Below the pieces are notes generated by a model. It made no database searches. It saw nothing but the letters and a program-made list of their open reading frames with translations, and was not told where the DNA came from. Shown in pieces: positions 9,207 through 18,292 of a stretch of 42,358 nucleotides of DNA (its first letter is position 1; every line of letters begins with the position of its first letter). The translations under genes were made by a program, and so were the position numbers. Source of the stretch: Ruaniaceae bacterium KH17 (GTDB lineage: Bacteria > Actinomycetota > Actinomycetes > Actinomycetales > Actinomycetaceae). The DNA lies in the NCBI GenBank assembly GCA_900199505.1, contig FZQV01000022.1, positions 1-42,358 on the forward strand, read 5' to 3'.

Positions 9207-11024
9207 ATGACTGCACCCATCACCGACATCAGCACGCACAGCGACACACTCGAGATCTCCCCTCGACCCACCGGCTACGCCCTGCAACACGCAATCTGGC
9301 CCGAGCCCGGAATCTCCACCGAGACCGATCCGCATCTCGAAGTAGCCGGTCCAGTCAGCATCTCGCTCAGTGGTGGCGGAGCGGACTTTGGGCCCGGAGG
9401 TAGCATCTCGACGGGAACCTACTACAATCTCCTCAACCTCGGAAAGTGGCGCACGAACGCCGGAGATCTGCCGCTCGAGCTACAGCTCACCGGCCAAGGG
9501 CGTTTCGCACTCTCGATTTACCTTGCGAGCCCGAACAAGTCCTGGCACCAAGTCTTCAGCGAGACCATCGAGCTCGACGGCACCCTTCGCCAGCCCATCG
9601 ATACCAGCGCCGTCACGAACTCCGCGGCCGTCCTCTTCTTCTCGCTCACCGCACTCACCGATGGGCGACTCGATGACTTTGCCTGGCTGACCACCGCACC
9701 GCCACGCACCACTCCCACACTTACGCTCGCCGTCACCACGTTTCGCCGTGAGAACGAGGTGGCGCGCACCGCCGAGAGATTCCGCCGGTTCCGGGCCACC
9801 TCTCCACTTCGCGAACACATCCAGATGGTCATTGTGGACAACGGCGGGACCGCGACACTTGAGGACGGAGACGGCGTCGCCGTGATCCCCAACGAGAACC
9901 TCGGTGGTTCCGGCGGATTCGCGCGCGGCCTCATCGCCGCCCGCGAATCCGGCGCAACCCACTGCCTCTTCATGGATGACGACGCATCCATCCAGATGGA
10001 AGCCATCACCCGCACCTGGACATTCCTCGCGTACGCCCAAGATCCGCGCACCGCCGTAGCTGGCGCCATGATCAACGCCTCGCACCGCTGGCAGATCTGG
10101 GAGAACGGTGCCAGATTCGACCTCGGCTGCAAAGCGCTCTACCACGGACTCGACCTGCGTGACCGTGAGCAAGTACTAAGAATGGAGTTTGAGACAACAT
10201 CTACGGCACCTAGCGACACTTACGCCGGCTGGTGGTTCTTCGCGTTCCCCATCGCACAGGTGAAGCACATGCCGTTCCCCTTCTTCGTGCGGGGCGACGA
10301 TGTGAGCTTCTCCCTCGTCAACGACTTCAACACGGTCACACTGCCCGGTGTCGCCTCGGTGCAGGAGAACTTCACGGACAAGGCCTCCCCGCAGACGTGG
10401 TACCTCGACTTCCGCAGCCACCTCGCACACTATCTCAGCGGCGTAGCGCGCCACCACTCCTGGCGCGAACTGCGCCCCATGTTGATGAGCTTCTACTCAC
10501 GCAACGCGCTCCGGTTCCACTATGACACCCTCGCCGCAGTCAACCTCGCACTGGAGGACGTCATGGAAGGGCCCGAGTTCTTCGACAAGAACGCAGACAT
10601 GGCTCAGCGCCGCGCAGACGTGAAGAACCTGACGGCTACGGAGGCATGGCAACCGATCACATCGCCACCACGAGAGGATCTCAGCGACTTCTCACGCCCG
10701 GTGCGCCTGATCTGGCGGGCCAGCGTCAACGGACACCTCATGCCTTTCGGCAAGAGTTCACGACGCGTGGTCCCCTCGATCCACCGCGATACCTTTCCAC
10801 TGGTCTACGGCGCAACGGAGATCACCTATCTCAATGCCGACGGCGACAAGGCCTACACGGTCCAGCGGGATCGGAAGCGCTTCGCGCGGGAAACCACGAG
10901 ATTCTGGAGGAACACGCGGAGGCTGCAGCGGAACTACGTGAAGCTCCAGAAGGAATGGCAGCGCGGCTACGCCGAGATGACCTCGACCGAGTACTGGGAA
11001 GCCAAACTCAACCTCAATCGGTGA
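9207..11024 (+). CDS. GlfT2-like galactofuranosyltransferase (GT2)
   Basis: A 605-residue glycosyltransferase with the architecture of mycobacterial GlfT2: an N-terminal beta domain (about 1-165), then a GT-A catalytic domain and a helical C-terminal part. Key motifs are VTTFRREN (176-183), NENLGGSGGFARG (229-241), the metal-binding FMDDDA (255-260), GWWFFAF (341-347) and VRGDDVSF (361-368), where the two aspartates correspond to the catalytic pair. It would add galactofuranose from UDP-Galf to a growing chain at the inner membrane face. An upstream extension of the frame to 8994 is rejected because ATG at 9207 has AGGAAGG at 9194-9200. Its stop overlaps the convergent GT2 gene by 11 bases. 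Confidence 0.88.
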   Translation: MTAPITDISTHSDTLEISPRPTGYALQHAIWPEPGISTETDPHLEVAGPVSISLSGGGADFGPGGSISTGTYYNLLNLGKWRTNAGDLPLELQLTGQGRFALSIYLASPNKSWHQVFSETIELDGTLRQPIDTSAVTNSAAVLFFSLTALTDGRLDDFAWLTTAPPRTTPTLTLAVTTFRRENEVARTAERFRRFRATSPLREHIQMVIVDNGGTATLEDGDGVAVIPNENLGGSGGFARGLIAARESGATHCLFMDDDASIQMEAITRTWTFLAYAQDPRTAVAGAMINASHRWQIWENGARFDLGCKALYHGLDLRDREQVLRMEFETTSTAPSDTYAGWWFFAFPIAQVKHMPFPFFVRGDDVSFSLVNDFNTVTLPGVASVQENFTDKASPQTWYLDFRSHLAHYLSGVARHHSWRELRPMLMSFYSRNALRFHYDTLAAVNLALEDVMEGPEFFDKNADMAQRRADVKNLTATEAWQPITSPPREDLSDFSRPVRLIWRASVNGHLMPFGKSSRRVVPSIHRDTFPLVYGATEITYLNADGDKAYTVQRDRKRFARETTRFWRNTRRLQRNYVKLQKEWQRGYAEMTSTEYWEAKLNLNR

Positions 11025-11832
11025 AAGTGGCGCGGTAGGCGCGGCGGCGGATCGCCGTCGGAATCAGCCGATACCCACATCGCACCGCCACATTCCGCAA
11101 GAACTCGCCAGTGCCCACAAAGCCAATCTCCCGTAGCTTCCGCTGCAGCGCCCATTCAGAGCGCAGCATCTCGAGCCCACCACGCCGGTGATACGCACCC
11201 GCATCTACGCGATAGTGCACGAGCACCTCGGGCAGATTCGCCACGCGCGCCCCCGCCTGAAGCATGCGTGCGAACAGCCAGTAGTCCTCCATCTTGTTTA
11301 GGTGCTGATACCCACCAGCGGCCGCCACCGCAGATCTCCGATACACAACCGAGGGGTGATTGAATGGGTCCCGAAACGCGGCGCCCGCAAGAATCTCCTC
11401 CTGAGTGAGCGGCATCGGCCGAATGGCCCCCATCCCCCGCTCGGAGTCGAGCTCCTGAATCGCCGAGCCCACCAGGTCGAGCCCGTCCTCCACCAGCGCG
11501 GGAACCTGCAGAGCGAATCGCTCCGGCACGGAGATGTCATCCGCGTCAGCCCGCCCGACGACGTCGTACTGGCAGGCAGCCAATCCTGCCTCAAGCGCTC
11601 GGGCAAGTCCCATATTTTCCGGCAGCCGCACGATGTTCGTGGGGACACCGCCGGTCAGATCGTCGATCCCGCGCAGCAGCGCATCGACCTCGTCCGAGAC
11701 CGGGCCATCGCACACGATCACCAGCTCGGTTGGCCGCAAGGTCTGGTCCGCCGTCACCGATCGCACCGACTCTGCAAAGTGCTCGGCCTGGTCCCCCAGA
11801 TACACCGGCAAGAGCACGGAGAACTCGCTCAC
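11014..11832 (-). CDS. Family-2 glycosyltransferase
   Basis: A 272-residue GT-A glycosyltransferase. The N terminus FSVLLPVYLGDQAEHFAESV with LVIVCDGPVSDEV gives the nucleotide-sugar-binding fold. GRADADDISVPERF is the DxD region (about residues 93-106), and NKMEDYWLFARML is the usual ED acceptor-side motif. The start is GTG at 11832, overlapping the upstream GT2 stop by four bases, so the two are translationally coupled. The sugar is unknown. It might start or decorate the galactan, given the neighbours. Confidence 0.85.
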   Translation of the reverse strand: MSEFSVLLPVYLGDQAEHFAESVRSVTADQTLRPTELVIVCDGPVSDEVDALLRGIDDLTGGVPTNIVRLPENMGLARALEAGLAACQYDVVGRADADDISVPERFALQVPALVEDGLDLVGSAIQELDSERGMGAIRPMPLTQEEILAGAAFRDPFNHPSVVYRRSAVAAAGGYQHLNKMEDYWLFARMLQAGARVANLPEVLVHYRVDAGAYHRRGGLEMLRSEWALQRKLREIGFVGTGEFLRNVAVRCGYRLIPTAIRRRAYRATFTD

Positions 11833-12773
11833 GCGAACTCCTTCACGGCGGCCTCAATCGCCGTGCCCGCGAAGACCTCGGCATTGCTCCGCGGCGCCGC
11901 CTTGGCATCCGCGAGTGCTCTTCGCGCCAACCCCACGAGTTCGCCGCGTTCCGGCGACCGCACCAATAGGCTCACCCAACGCAACGCGGTGCGGCCACCG
12001 TAGAGGGTCTTCTCCAGGCCGCTTAGCGCGCCGGAACGCCGGAACAGCCACGCCTTGTTCCGCACCTCGTTGTAGAAGCGCGACCCCGGGTTGAACGCCG
12101 AGCCGCCGAACTCCTTCGTGGCATGCAGTACGCGGCTCTCGCGCACATACAGCCCCACGCGGTTCCTCAGGATGCGGGATGTGTACTCGAAGTCGTCGTT
12201 CCACAGGAAGTAATCGGCGATCGGCAGCCCGTCCTCACGTACGGCCCGCGCATCGATCAGGATCGAGACGAACGAGGCCGAACGAATCTGCACCGCGCCC
12301 ACGGCCGCCGCATGCTCGCGCAGTTCACGGCTCACGCCCGGCCGCTCACGTGGCGCGTTCATTGGGTGCTCACACCCGTCATGCCACACCGCCTGCGAGG
12401 CACAAATCGCCACGTCTCCAGGGTAGGCATCCCGCGCCGCAAGGAGCGCTTCGAGAGCGCCCGGCTGCGGAATCGTGTCATCGTCCATGATCCACACGGC
12501 TTCGGCGCCGTGCTCCGCCACGGCCACCGCGATCCCCGCCGCGAAACCTCCCGCGCCACCGGTGTTAGTGGGGAGCGTGATCACGTGCGGCGCGAGAGCG
12601 TGTGCCCGGGCGAGCTCCCCTGAACCGTCAGTCGACGCGTTGTCGATCACCACAACGCCGTCGGGCCGAACCGACTGAGCCAGAAGCCCATCGAGGGTTT
12701 GGCTCAGTAGCTCGCGCCGGTTGTAGGCAACCACCACCGCGACGACGCCGCTCGGGCCGGCCGGATAACTCAT
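11829..12773 (-). CDS. Family-2 glycosyltransferase, GlfT1/rhamnosyltransferase-like
   Basis: A 314-residue GT-A enzyme. Motifs include VVAVVVAYNRRELLSQTLDG, VVIDNASTDGSG, LPTNTGGAGGFAAG, the DDD metal site in VWIMDDDTIPQPG and FLWNDDFEYTSR as the catalytic-base region. NTGGAGGF and the WNDDFEY pattern resemble actinobacterial rhamnosyl- and galactofuranosyl-transferases that start galactan on a lipid-linked disaccharide, so a GlfT1-like role is plausible. The ATG at 12773 lies six bases after TAGCCT with no Shine-Dalgarno, fitting a leaderless message. It heads a two-gene operon. Confidence 0.85.
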   Translation of the reverse strand: MSYPAGPSGVVAVVVAYNRRELLSQTLDGLLAQSVRPDGVVVIDNASTDGSGELARAHALAPHVITLPTNTGGAGGFAAGIAVAVAEHGAEAVWIMDDDTIPQPGALEALLAARDAYPGDVAICASQAVWHDGCEHPMNAPRERPGVSRELREHAAAVGAVQIRSASFVSILIDARAVREDGLPIADYFLWNDDFEYTSRILRNRVGLYVRESRVLHATKEFGGSAFNPGSRFYNEVRNKAWLFRRSGALSGLEKTLYGGRTALRWVSLLVRSPERGELVGLARRALADAKAAPRSNAEVFAGTAIEAAVKEFA

Positions 12774-12779
12774 GTTCCC

Positions 12780-12785
12780 AGGCTA
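12780..12785 (-). promoter_or_regulatory. -10 element for a leaderless GT2 operon mRNA
   Basis: The minus strand reads TAGCCT, then GGGAAC, then the ATG at 12773. The promoter would lie in the 36 bases between this gene and the protease stop codon and extend into the protease 3' end. Confidence 0.45.
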
Positions 12786-12809
12786 TCCGACCAGCCAGCG
12801 GTCATGCGC

Positions 12810-15800
12810 TCAGGCGAGCGCGCGGCGGCGCTTCCACCAGATGAAGCCCGAGCCGGCACCCAGCAGGGCGAGTGCCGTCAGCACCAACGGGAGCGGCTCA
12901 GCACCGGTTCCGGGAGTGTTGCCACCGCCGGGGCTACTGGTACCACCATTACCACCCGGGCTCGGCGTGCCACTACCGTTGTCACCCGGATCGCCACCAG
13001 GATCGGTAGCGGCGGCAACCTTCAGGACGTAGGTGGCCTTGCTTGATCCCGTGAACGTGAGCATGCCATCCGCCCAGGATGACGGCACAGGCTGCAGCGA
13101 GCCATCCTCCAGCTTCAGGTACACTTTGGTGCCCTCTTCGGCTGGGATCGTGATCACGGCGGTGCGTGCGGAGAACTCCTCCTTGTTGCTGATTGTGAGC
13201 GTGCCCGGCTTGCCCGGCGCAGCCGCCACCAGGGTGGCAGTCAGCTTGTCATCGGAACGGAAGGTGCTCGTTGCCGTCACATCGCCGTCCGTCAGCGTCA
13301 CCTGCTTCAGCGTCACGTTCACCGTGACCTCGTGCTCAGTGCGCTGCCCTGCGGAGTCCGTGGCGATCACGATCACCGTGTTCTCGCCCTCACCAATGAC
13401 GGTGAGCGGCGCGAGTTCCAGTGATGGCTCTGCATCCGGATCGTCATCCGAGGCGGTGAACTCGGCGAGCACACGCGCGGCGAGCGCATCCTGATCGGCC
13501 AGTAGCTCGCGGTAGACCTCGAGGTCCACCTCATCCGGGCCGTCGATTACCGGGGCGTGGTCGACCATGAAGACATATGTCTCAGCGGTCGAATGCCCCA
13601 CCACGTCCGTCGAAACGGCAACCAGGGTGTGCTGGCCAAACGCCAGCTCCACGGTCGAGATCGAGGTCGAGTACTCGGTGTCGAAGTCGAGCTCCGGCGC
13701 CTCCGGCTCCCCGTGACGCAGATCCACCAGCGCGTCCTCAATCTGCTGCTCCACGAGGGCCGGGGCGGACTGCGAGTCCACCTCGTCCCCATCGAGTAGC
13801 ACCGTCAGAGACGCCAACTGATCGTCGGTTGCCGTCACTTCGATCGTCGATGCGTTGCCTGCACGAAGGAGCGGGTTACCGCCCGAGATCTCGATCTCAG
13901 GTGCAACCTGATCGAGCACCACAGGGACGAGGCCCGCAAGGGCGTTCCCGTTGGCGTCGTTGAGCGTCAGGAGCAGCGTATCGCCGTTCGCCACCGTGAG
14001 ATCAGTGGAGAAGTCACGCTGGTTCGAGTCCGGACCCAGGCCACTATTGTGGAAGAGATCCAACACTGCGGAGTTGTTCAGTCTGAGAGTGTAGCCCCAG
14101 CCGTCATCCGAGGCCGTGCCCGCGAAGGTTACCTGCTCCTCATCGGTGATGAGCGCACCAGCCCTGAGCGTTGGCTCGTCAAACGTGATGGTGGGCGCCA
14201 CAACGTCGAAGTAGAACGTGATGGCCTGATCGATCATCACCTCGCCGTCAGCAGCAGTCACCACGATGCGGAAATCGTTCTCGCCCGTCCCTGCCATCGG
14301 CAGTGTGGCCTCAAACTCGCCCCAACCGGAGTCGATCGTTGCGGCGATCGGCTCCGGCTGAGTCAGCGAGCCATCGTCAGTGGCACGCGAACCCGGGGTA
14401 AACACGATCGAGGACACCGGATCATCGATTTCGCCGTACACGGTGAACTCGGTGCCATCCTCGCTGATGTCCGGATGATCGCCCTCGACGAAGCACGCGC
14501 TCAGGCCAATGCAGTCGACGTTCGTGATGTACGGCTCCCACCACCAATCACTTCCGGCGTTATGCTCACGGCCAGCGATCAGGAGAGATTCGTAATCGAA
14601 GTTAGCGCCATCGGAGAACTCGAGAGACACGTAGTAATCGTCATCCCACGGCTCGTAGTCGTGGTCGAACGATCCATTCGGAGCAATGTAAATCTCTTCG
14701 CCGTCGACGTAGAGGGATAGTTCGGCATCGTCACGCTCATCGCGGAGGGTACCGGCGATCGTTACGGTGCCGTCGTCGTTGAGATCGAGTTCACCGTCAG
14801 AGTTGAGGCTCGTGATATCAAGCACCGGCGGGGTGCCGTCATACACAACAACAAGAGTCTTCGTGTCGATCTCATCGCCGGCGGCGTTGTATGCCACGAT
14901 CTCGATTTGCTGAGAGCCCTCTGTGAGCGTGTGAAGGGCATAGAAGCGACCGTCCTCGACCTCTACCTCGTCACCTTCCACGGTGACCCATGCAACGTCA
15001 TCGGACGCGAAGCCCTCAAGGTGCAGATCGCCCGCAACCGTGTACGGACCGAACTCGCCAAGGACGCCGGAGGTGATCTCATCCTCACCGAGGACTGCGA
15101 TGCCCGAAGCCAGAGACTTCGCAGCCGTGGCCTCGTTCAATGCGTTGTCATACGCCACCACAATAAGGAATGGCGAGGTGGCACCCGCGGGCAGAGTGAT
15201 CTCCCATGTGTTCTCATCCACCTGTGTGACGTCGTCGACGGCGATCCCGCCGGCCAGTTCCACATCGATTTCCTCGTAGACGCCGGAGCCGCCGCCCTCA
15301 TCCGTTACTGTCACGGTGAGCACGCCATCCTCATCCACGTCACCGAGCTCGATGACAGGGGCCACCGTGTCGATGCCGAACGGAAGCTCGTACTCCTGCC
15401 AGTCGAAATCGGCCGAGAGGCGAGCCTTGATGACATAGGAGTACTCGCCGTCGGGGACGATCGTGAAGTCTCCCGCCTGAGCATCCCAGACGGTACCGTC
15501 AAAGGCGTAGCCGAGGGCCACGTTCGTCGGCTCCTGCTCGGGGTTAGCGATGTCTGCCAAGTGGGTGCGCGGGAGCTCCTGCTCCGCACCAATCTTGGTC
15601 ACCACGTTCCCTGCCGCATCGCGAATCTCGTACTCCATGTCAGATGCATTGCGGAGTTGGAAGATGCTCGGGAAAACGGCATCGAATAGCTCGTCGCCGT
15701 TCGGCGAGATCCAGACGTATTCATCCAGCTCACTGCCCAGAACTGCGGCGCCGTAGATGTCCGTGACCAGCTCGGTGGTGCGCAACGAGATCGGGTTATC

Positions 15801-18086
15801 CGGGTCAATGTCATCACTGAACCAGAAGAACTCCTCGTATGGCTCCTGGACGATCGGCTCCTCATTCCAGTCACCCTTTAAGCCGAGGTATGGAACGGCG
15901 AGATCGGGTGCCCCTGCCGTGGTGGACTCGAGACGTGCCCAACCTTGGAGGAATCCTTCATCACCCACGCTCGGGTCGAGCGTGAAGGTCACCGTGGCGG
16001 TGCCATTGGCTGGAACCGTGACCGTGTTCTTGTTCGCCGTCAGGGTGGCGTCCGAGAGGAAGCCCACGTACCACCAGTCCTCGTTCTCATCATCCGTGAG
16101 AACCTGCTGTGCGGGAACGTCGTAAGTGACGGCACTCGAGCCGTAGTTTGTGAGCAGGACCTCGATCGAACTCGGCTCGTTGACTTCGTGCAGCGCCACC
16201 GAGGGATAGCCATCGACAGTCGCGATGACGTTCGTCTCGAGTGCACGGTCCACGCGGCCGAGGCCCGCACCGATCTGGCGAGGCGGGAACGGCACGCCAT
16301 TCTCATCGACAAGGATCTCTGCGGTGTTCATCAGCGCGATCTCGGTGAGCCCGATCAGCTCGGACTGCGGCCTGCCCTCGAATCGCTCCTTGAAGTCTTC
16401 CAGCATCAACGCGGACATCCCGGACACGTTAGGGGCCGCCATCGAGGTACCGGACATTGATCCGTATGAGTTGTTGTTCAGCGTCGAGTACACCTGGCCA
16501 CCGATACCGGCGATCTGCGGCTTGAACTCGAGGCCCGGGGTGGGGCCCCACGATGTGAAGCTCGATGGAGTGAGCGCAGCATCGTTCGGTTCGAAGACCG
16601 GCTCCTGCGCGAAACGGATCGTCGCGGAGCCGTTCTCCTCAATCAGGCTCAGCAGGTGTGACCCTGCCGCGTTGCCGAAGAACACCGAGGGGATCGACAC
16701 TTCGTCCGTCCCTGCCATGTTGATCAGCTCTTCGCCGCCGTCCGCGTGGTTGAAGACAATCGCGCCGGCGGCGCCCGCAGCCTCGGCGTTCGCAAGCTTG
16801 TCGGCGAAACCGATCTCGCCGCGCTCGATCAACGCGACCTTGCCTTCGAAGTCACCCACGAAATCCTCCGGGTAGCCGAGACCGGCGTCCAGAACCTCGT
16901 AGGTAGTGCCGTCGAACGCCGGGCCGCTCTGGGGGTTGTAGGTCACGCCGTCGGCCTCGTCGTTGATGAACGCGTACTTGACCATTCCGTAAGTGTTCTC
17001 GATTGAGGCAACCGTGAACGCGGACTCTTGCGAGCCAGGAGCCCCCACCACGCCGTCGTCGAAGAAGCCGAGGTAGTCATCGTTCTCACCGGTGGCCGAG
17101 AAGTTCAGGCCCTCGTTACCCGCGGAGACCACGGTCAACACGCCCGCTTCACGAGCCTTCGCCATCGCCCGGTAGGTGCCATCCGATGCGTAGTTCATAC
17201 CATTGGTGGAGCCGAGCGACATGTTGATGACGTCCGCACCCATTTTCACGGAGTCCTCAATCGCCGCGATGATATCCGAATCGTAGGCCCAGCCGCTGCC
17301 GTCGTTGGAGAAGACCTTCATCGCGAGTAGCTGCGCGTTCGGGGCCACGCCGTCGACGCGTCCGGCCTCGGCCGCGGTGGCGTCACCCACAGAGCCGTTA
17401 GCACCCACGATTCCCGCCACATGCATCCCGTGCTGGGAGGACGTCGTGTCCTTCACGACGGAGTTCTCATCGATGTAGTTGTAGCCGTTCGGCACCTTGC
17501 ACGTGAAGCCCGGCTTCGGCTGTAGCTTGACGTCCGGCCCACAGCTGCTCGCAGTCTCGGAGTCCAGTCGCATGTCCTGGTGCTCGATGTCAATGCCGGT
17601 ATCGACGATCGCGACCACCGTGCCGGTACCGTCCACACCGAAGTCTTCGTAGGCTGCGGGAACGCCCTGCAGCTCGCGCGCGGTGTTCTCCGTTGTCTCG
17701 TACAGGCGTTCCCTGCGCACCGACTCGACTCGCGAATCCTTGGAGAGCTCGAGCAGCTTATCCGCGGGAACGCTCGCCGAGAAGCCGTTCACGAGGTAAC
17801 CGAATTGGCGGCGAATCTCAACACCGTACTTCGACTTCCAGTCCTGCAGGATCGGTGCCTGACCTTTGATGTTGCTCGACTCCGCCGATGCCGAGGGTGT
17901 CGTGGGCTGGTTCTTCAGGATGACAACCACGTCAACCTTCAGGTCCACCTGCTCCCCCAGTTCGACATCCTCGCGCGAGGGAATGGGCTCGGGAGGACGC
18001 GCAGCGAATGCGGGGGTAGCGAGGGCGGTAGCGAGCGCAGTCGCAGCGATTGCCACACCCACTCCCCGAAAGTGCTTAGCAACCAC
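12810..18086 (-). CDS. Giant secreted subtilisin-like (S8) serine protease with PA domain and cell-wall anchor region
   Basis: A 1758-residue surface protease of the lactocepin/C5a-peptidase type. A signal peptide (residues 1-28, cut likely after AFA) precedes an I9-like propeptide (about 45-130). The S8 domain has D162 (VVAIVDTGIDIEHQD), H219 (SSQHGMHVAG), oxyanion N324 (SAGNEG) and S548 (GTSMAAPNVSG). A PA domain is inserted (about 400-490). About 1100 residues of Ig/Fn3-like beta modules follow, then a Gly/Pro/Ser-rich wall-spanning stretch, the motif TPGTG, a membrane helix (LVLTALALLGAGSGFIWW) and KRRRALA. TPGTG departs from LPxTG at the first position. GTG at 18086 is preferred to starts up to 18182 because AAGGAG lies at 18093-18098, six bases away, and the signal peptide follows directly. 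Substrates are unknown. Confidence 0.92.
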   Translation of the reverse strand: MVAKHFRGVGVAIAATALATALATPAFAARPPEPIPSREDVELGEQVDLKVDVVVILKNQPTTPSASAESSNIKGQAPILQDWKSKYGVEIRRQFGYLVNGFSASVPADKLLELSKDSRVESVRRERLYETTENTARELQGVPAAYEDFGVDGTGTVVAIVDTGIDIEHQDMRLDSETASSCGPDVKLQPKPGFTCKVPNGYNYIDENSVVKDTTSSQHGMHVAGIVGANGSVGDATAAEAGRVDGVAPNAQLLAMKVFSNDGSGWAYDSDIIAAIEDSVKMGADVINMSLGSTNGMNYASDGTYRAMAKAREAGVLTVVSAGNEGLNFSATGENDDYLGFFDDGVVGAPGSQESAFTVASIENTYGMVKYAFINDEADGVTYNPQSGPAFDGTTYEVLDAGLGYPEDFVGDFEGKVALIERGEIGFADKLANAEAAGAAGAIVFNHADGGEELINMAGTDEVSIPSVFFGNAAGSHLLSLIEENGSATIRFAQEPVFEPNDAALTPSSFTSWGPTPGLEFKPQIAGIGGQVYSTLNNNSYGSMSGTSMAAPNVSGMSALMLEDFKERFEGRPQSELIGLTEIALMNTAEILVDENGVPFPPRQIGAGLGRVDRALETNVIATVDGYPSVALHEVNEPSSIEVLLTNYGSSAVTYDVPAQQVLTDDENEDWWYVGFLSDATLTANKNTVTVPANGTATVTFTLDPSVGDEGFLQGWARLESTTAGAPDLAVPYLGLKGDWNEEPIVQEPYEEFFWFSDDIDPDNPISLRTTELVTDIYGAAVLGSELDEYVWISPNGDELFDAVFPSIFQLRNASDMEYEIRDAAGNVVTKIGAEQELPRTHLADIANPEQEPTNVALGYAFDGTVWDAQAGDFTIVPDGEYSYVIKARLSADFDWQEYELPFGIDTVAPVIELGDVDEDGVLTVTVTDEGGGSGVYEEIDVELAGGIAVDDVTQVDENTWEITLPAGATSPFLIVVAYDNALNEATAAKSLASGIAVLGEDEITSGVLGEFGPYTVAGDLHLEGFASDDVAWVTVEGDEVEVEDGRFYALHTLTEGSQQIEIVAYNAAGDEIDTKTLVVVYDGTPPVLDITSLNSDGELDLNDDGTVTIAGTLRDERDDAELSLYVDGEEIYIAPNGSFDHDYEPWDDDYYVSLEFSDGANFDYESLLIAGREHNAGSDWWWEPYITNVDCIGLSACFVEGDHPDISEDGTEFTVYGEIDDPVSSIVFTPGSRATDDGSLTQPEPIAATIDSGWGEFEATLPMAGTGENDFRIVVTAADGEVMIDQAITFYFDVVAPTITFDEPTLRAGALITDEEQVTFAGTASDDGWGYTLRLNNSAVLDLFHNSGLGPDSNQRDFSTDLTVANGDTLLLTLNDANGNALAGLVPVVLDQVAPEIEISGGNPLLRAGNASTIEVTATDDQLASLTVLLDGDEVDSQSAPALVEQQIEDALVDLRHGEPEAPELDFDTEYSTSISTVELAFGQHTLVAVSTDVVGHSTAETYVFMVDHAPVIDGPDEVDLEVYRELLADQDALAARVLAEFTASDDDPDAEPSLELAPLTVIGEGENTVIVIATDSAGQRTEHEVTVNVTLKQVTLTDGDVTATSTFRSDDKLTATLVAAAPGKPGTLTISNKEEFSARTAVITIPAEEGTKVYLKLEDGSLQPVPSSWADGMLTFTGSSKATYVLKVAAATDPGGDPGDNGSGTPSPGGNGGTSSPGGGNTPGTGAEPLPLVLTALALLGAGSGFIWWKRRRALA

Positions 18087-18092
18087 GAACTT

Positions 18093-18098
18093 CTCCTT
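18093..18098 (-). promoter_or_regulatory. Ribosome-binding site deciding the protease start
   Basis: The minus strand reads AAGGAG, then AAGTTC, then GTG at 18086. The perfect site, six-base spacing and immediate signal peptide together favour this start over the upstream in-frame codons at 18128 and 18182. Confidence 0.75.
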
Positions 18099-18279
18099 TA
18101 GGGGTTCATCTCGTCTCTGAGTCGACATCTCTGAGTGCATCCACTCAACTCCCCTCTCGATGACTTTTGTGCGCCGTGTCACAATGTGGACGCGTGGCGG
18201 TTCCCAGGCTCGTAGGCGAGAGGCACCTTGATCCGCCCGGCGTGTATGACTTCACAGCAAAACAAAGGTGAAAGTTCTG

Positions 18280-18285
18280 TAAAAT
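18280..18285 (+). promoter_or_regulatory. -10 element for a leaderless LCP mRNA
   Basis: TAAAAT is followed by seven bases (CGAGTCC) and the GTG start at 18293. It lies in an unusually A-rich stretch for this genome (18258-18285). No Shine-Dalgarno is present. A -35 at normal distance is not obvious. Confidence 0.55.
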
Positions 18286-18292
18286 CGAGTCC

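Noticed and set aside
14049-15689. Long plus-strand frames inside the protease gene
   Set aside because: They are antisense to the beta-repeat region and show no domain; the frames are explained by high GC content.
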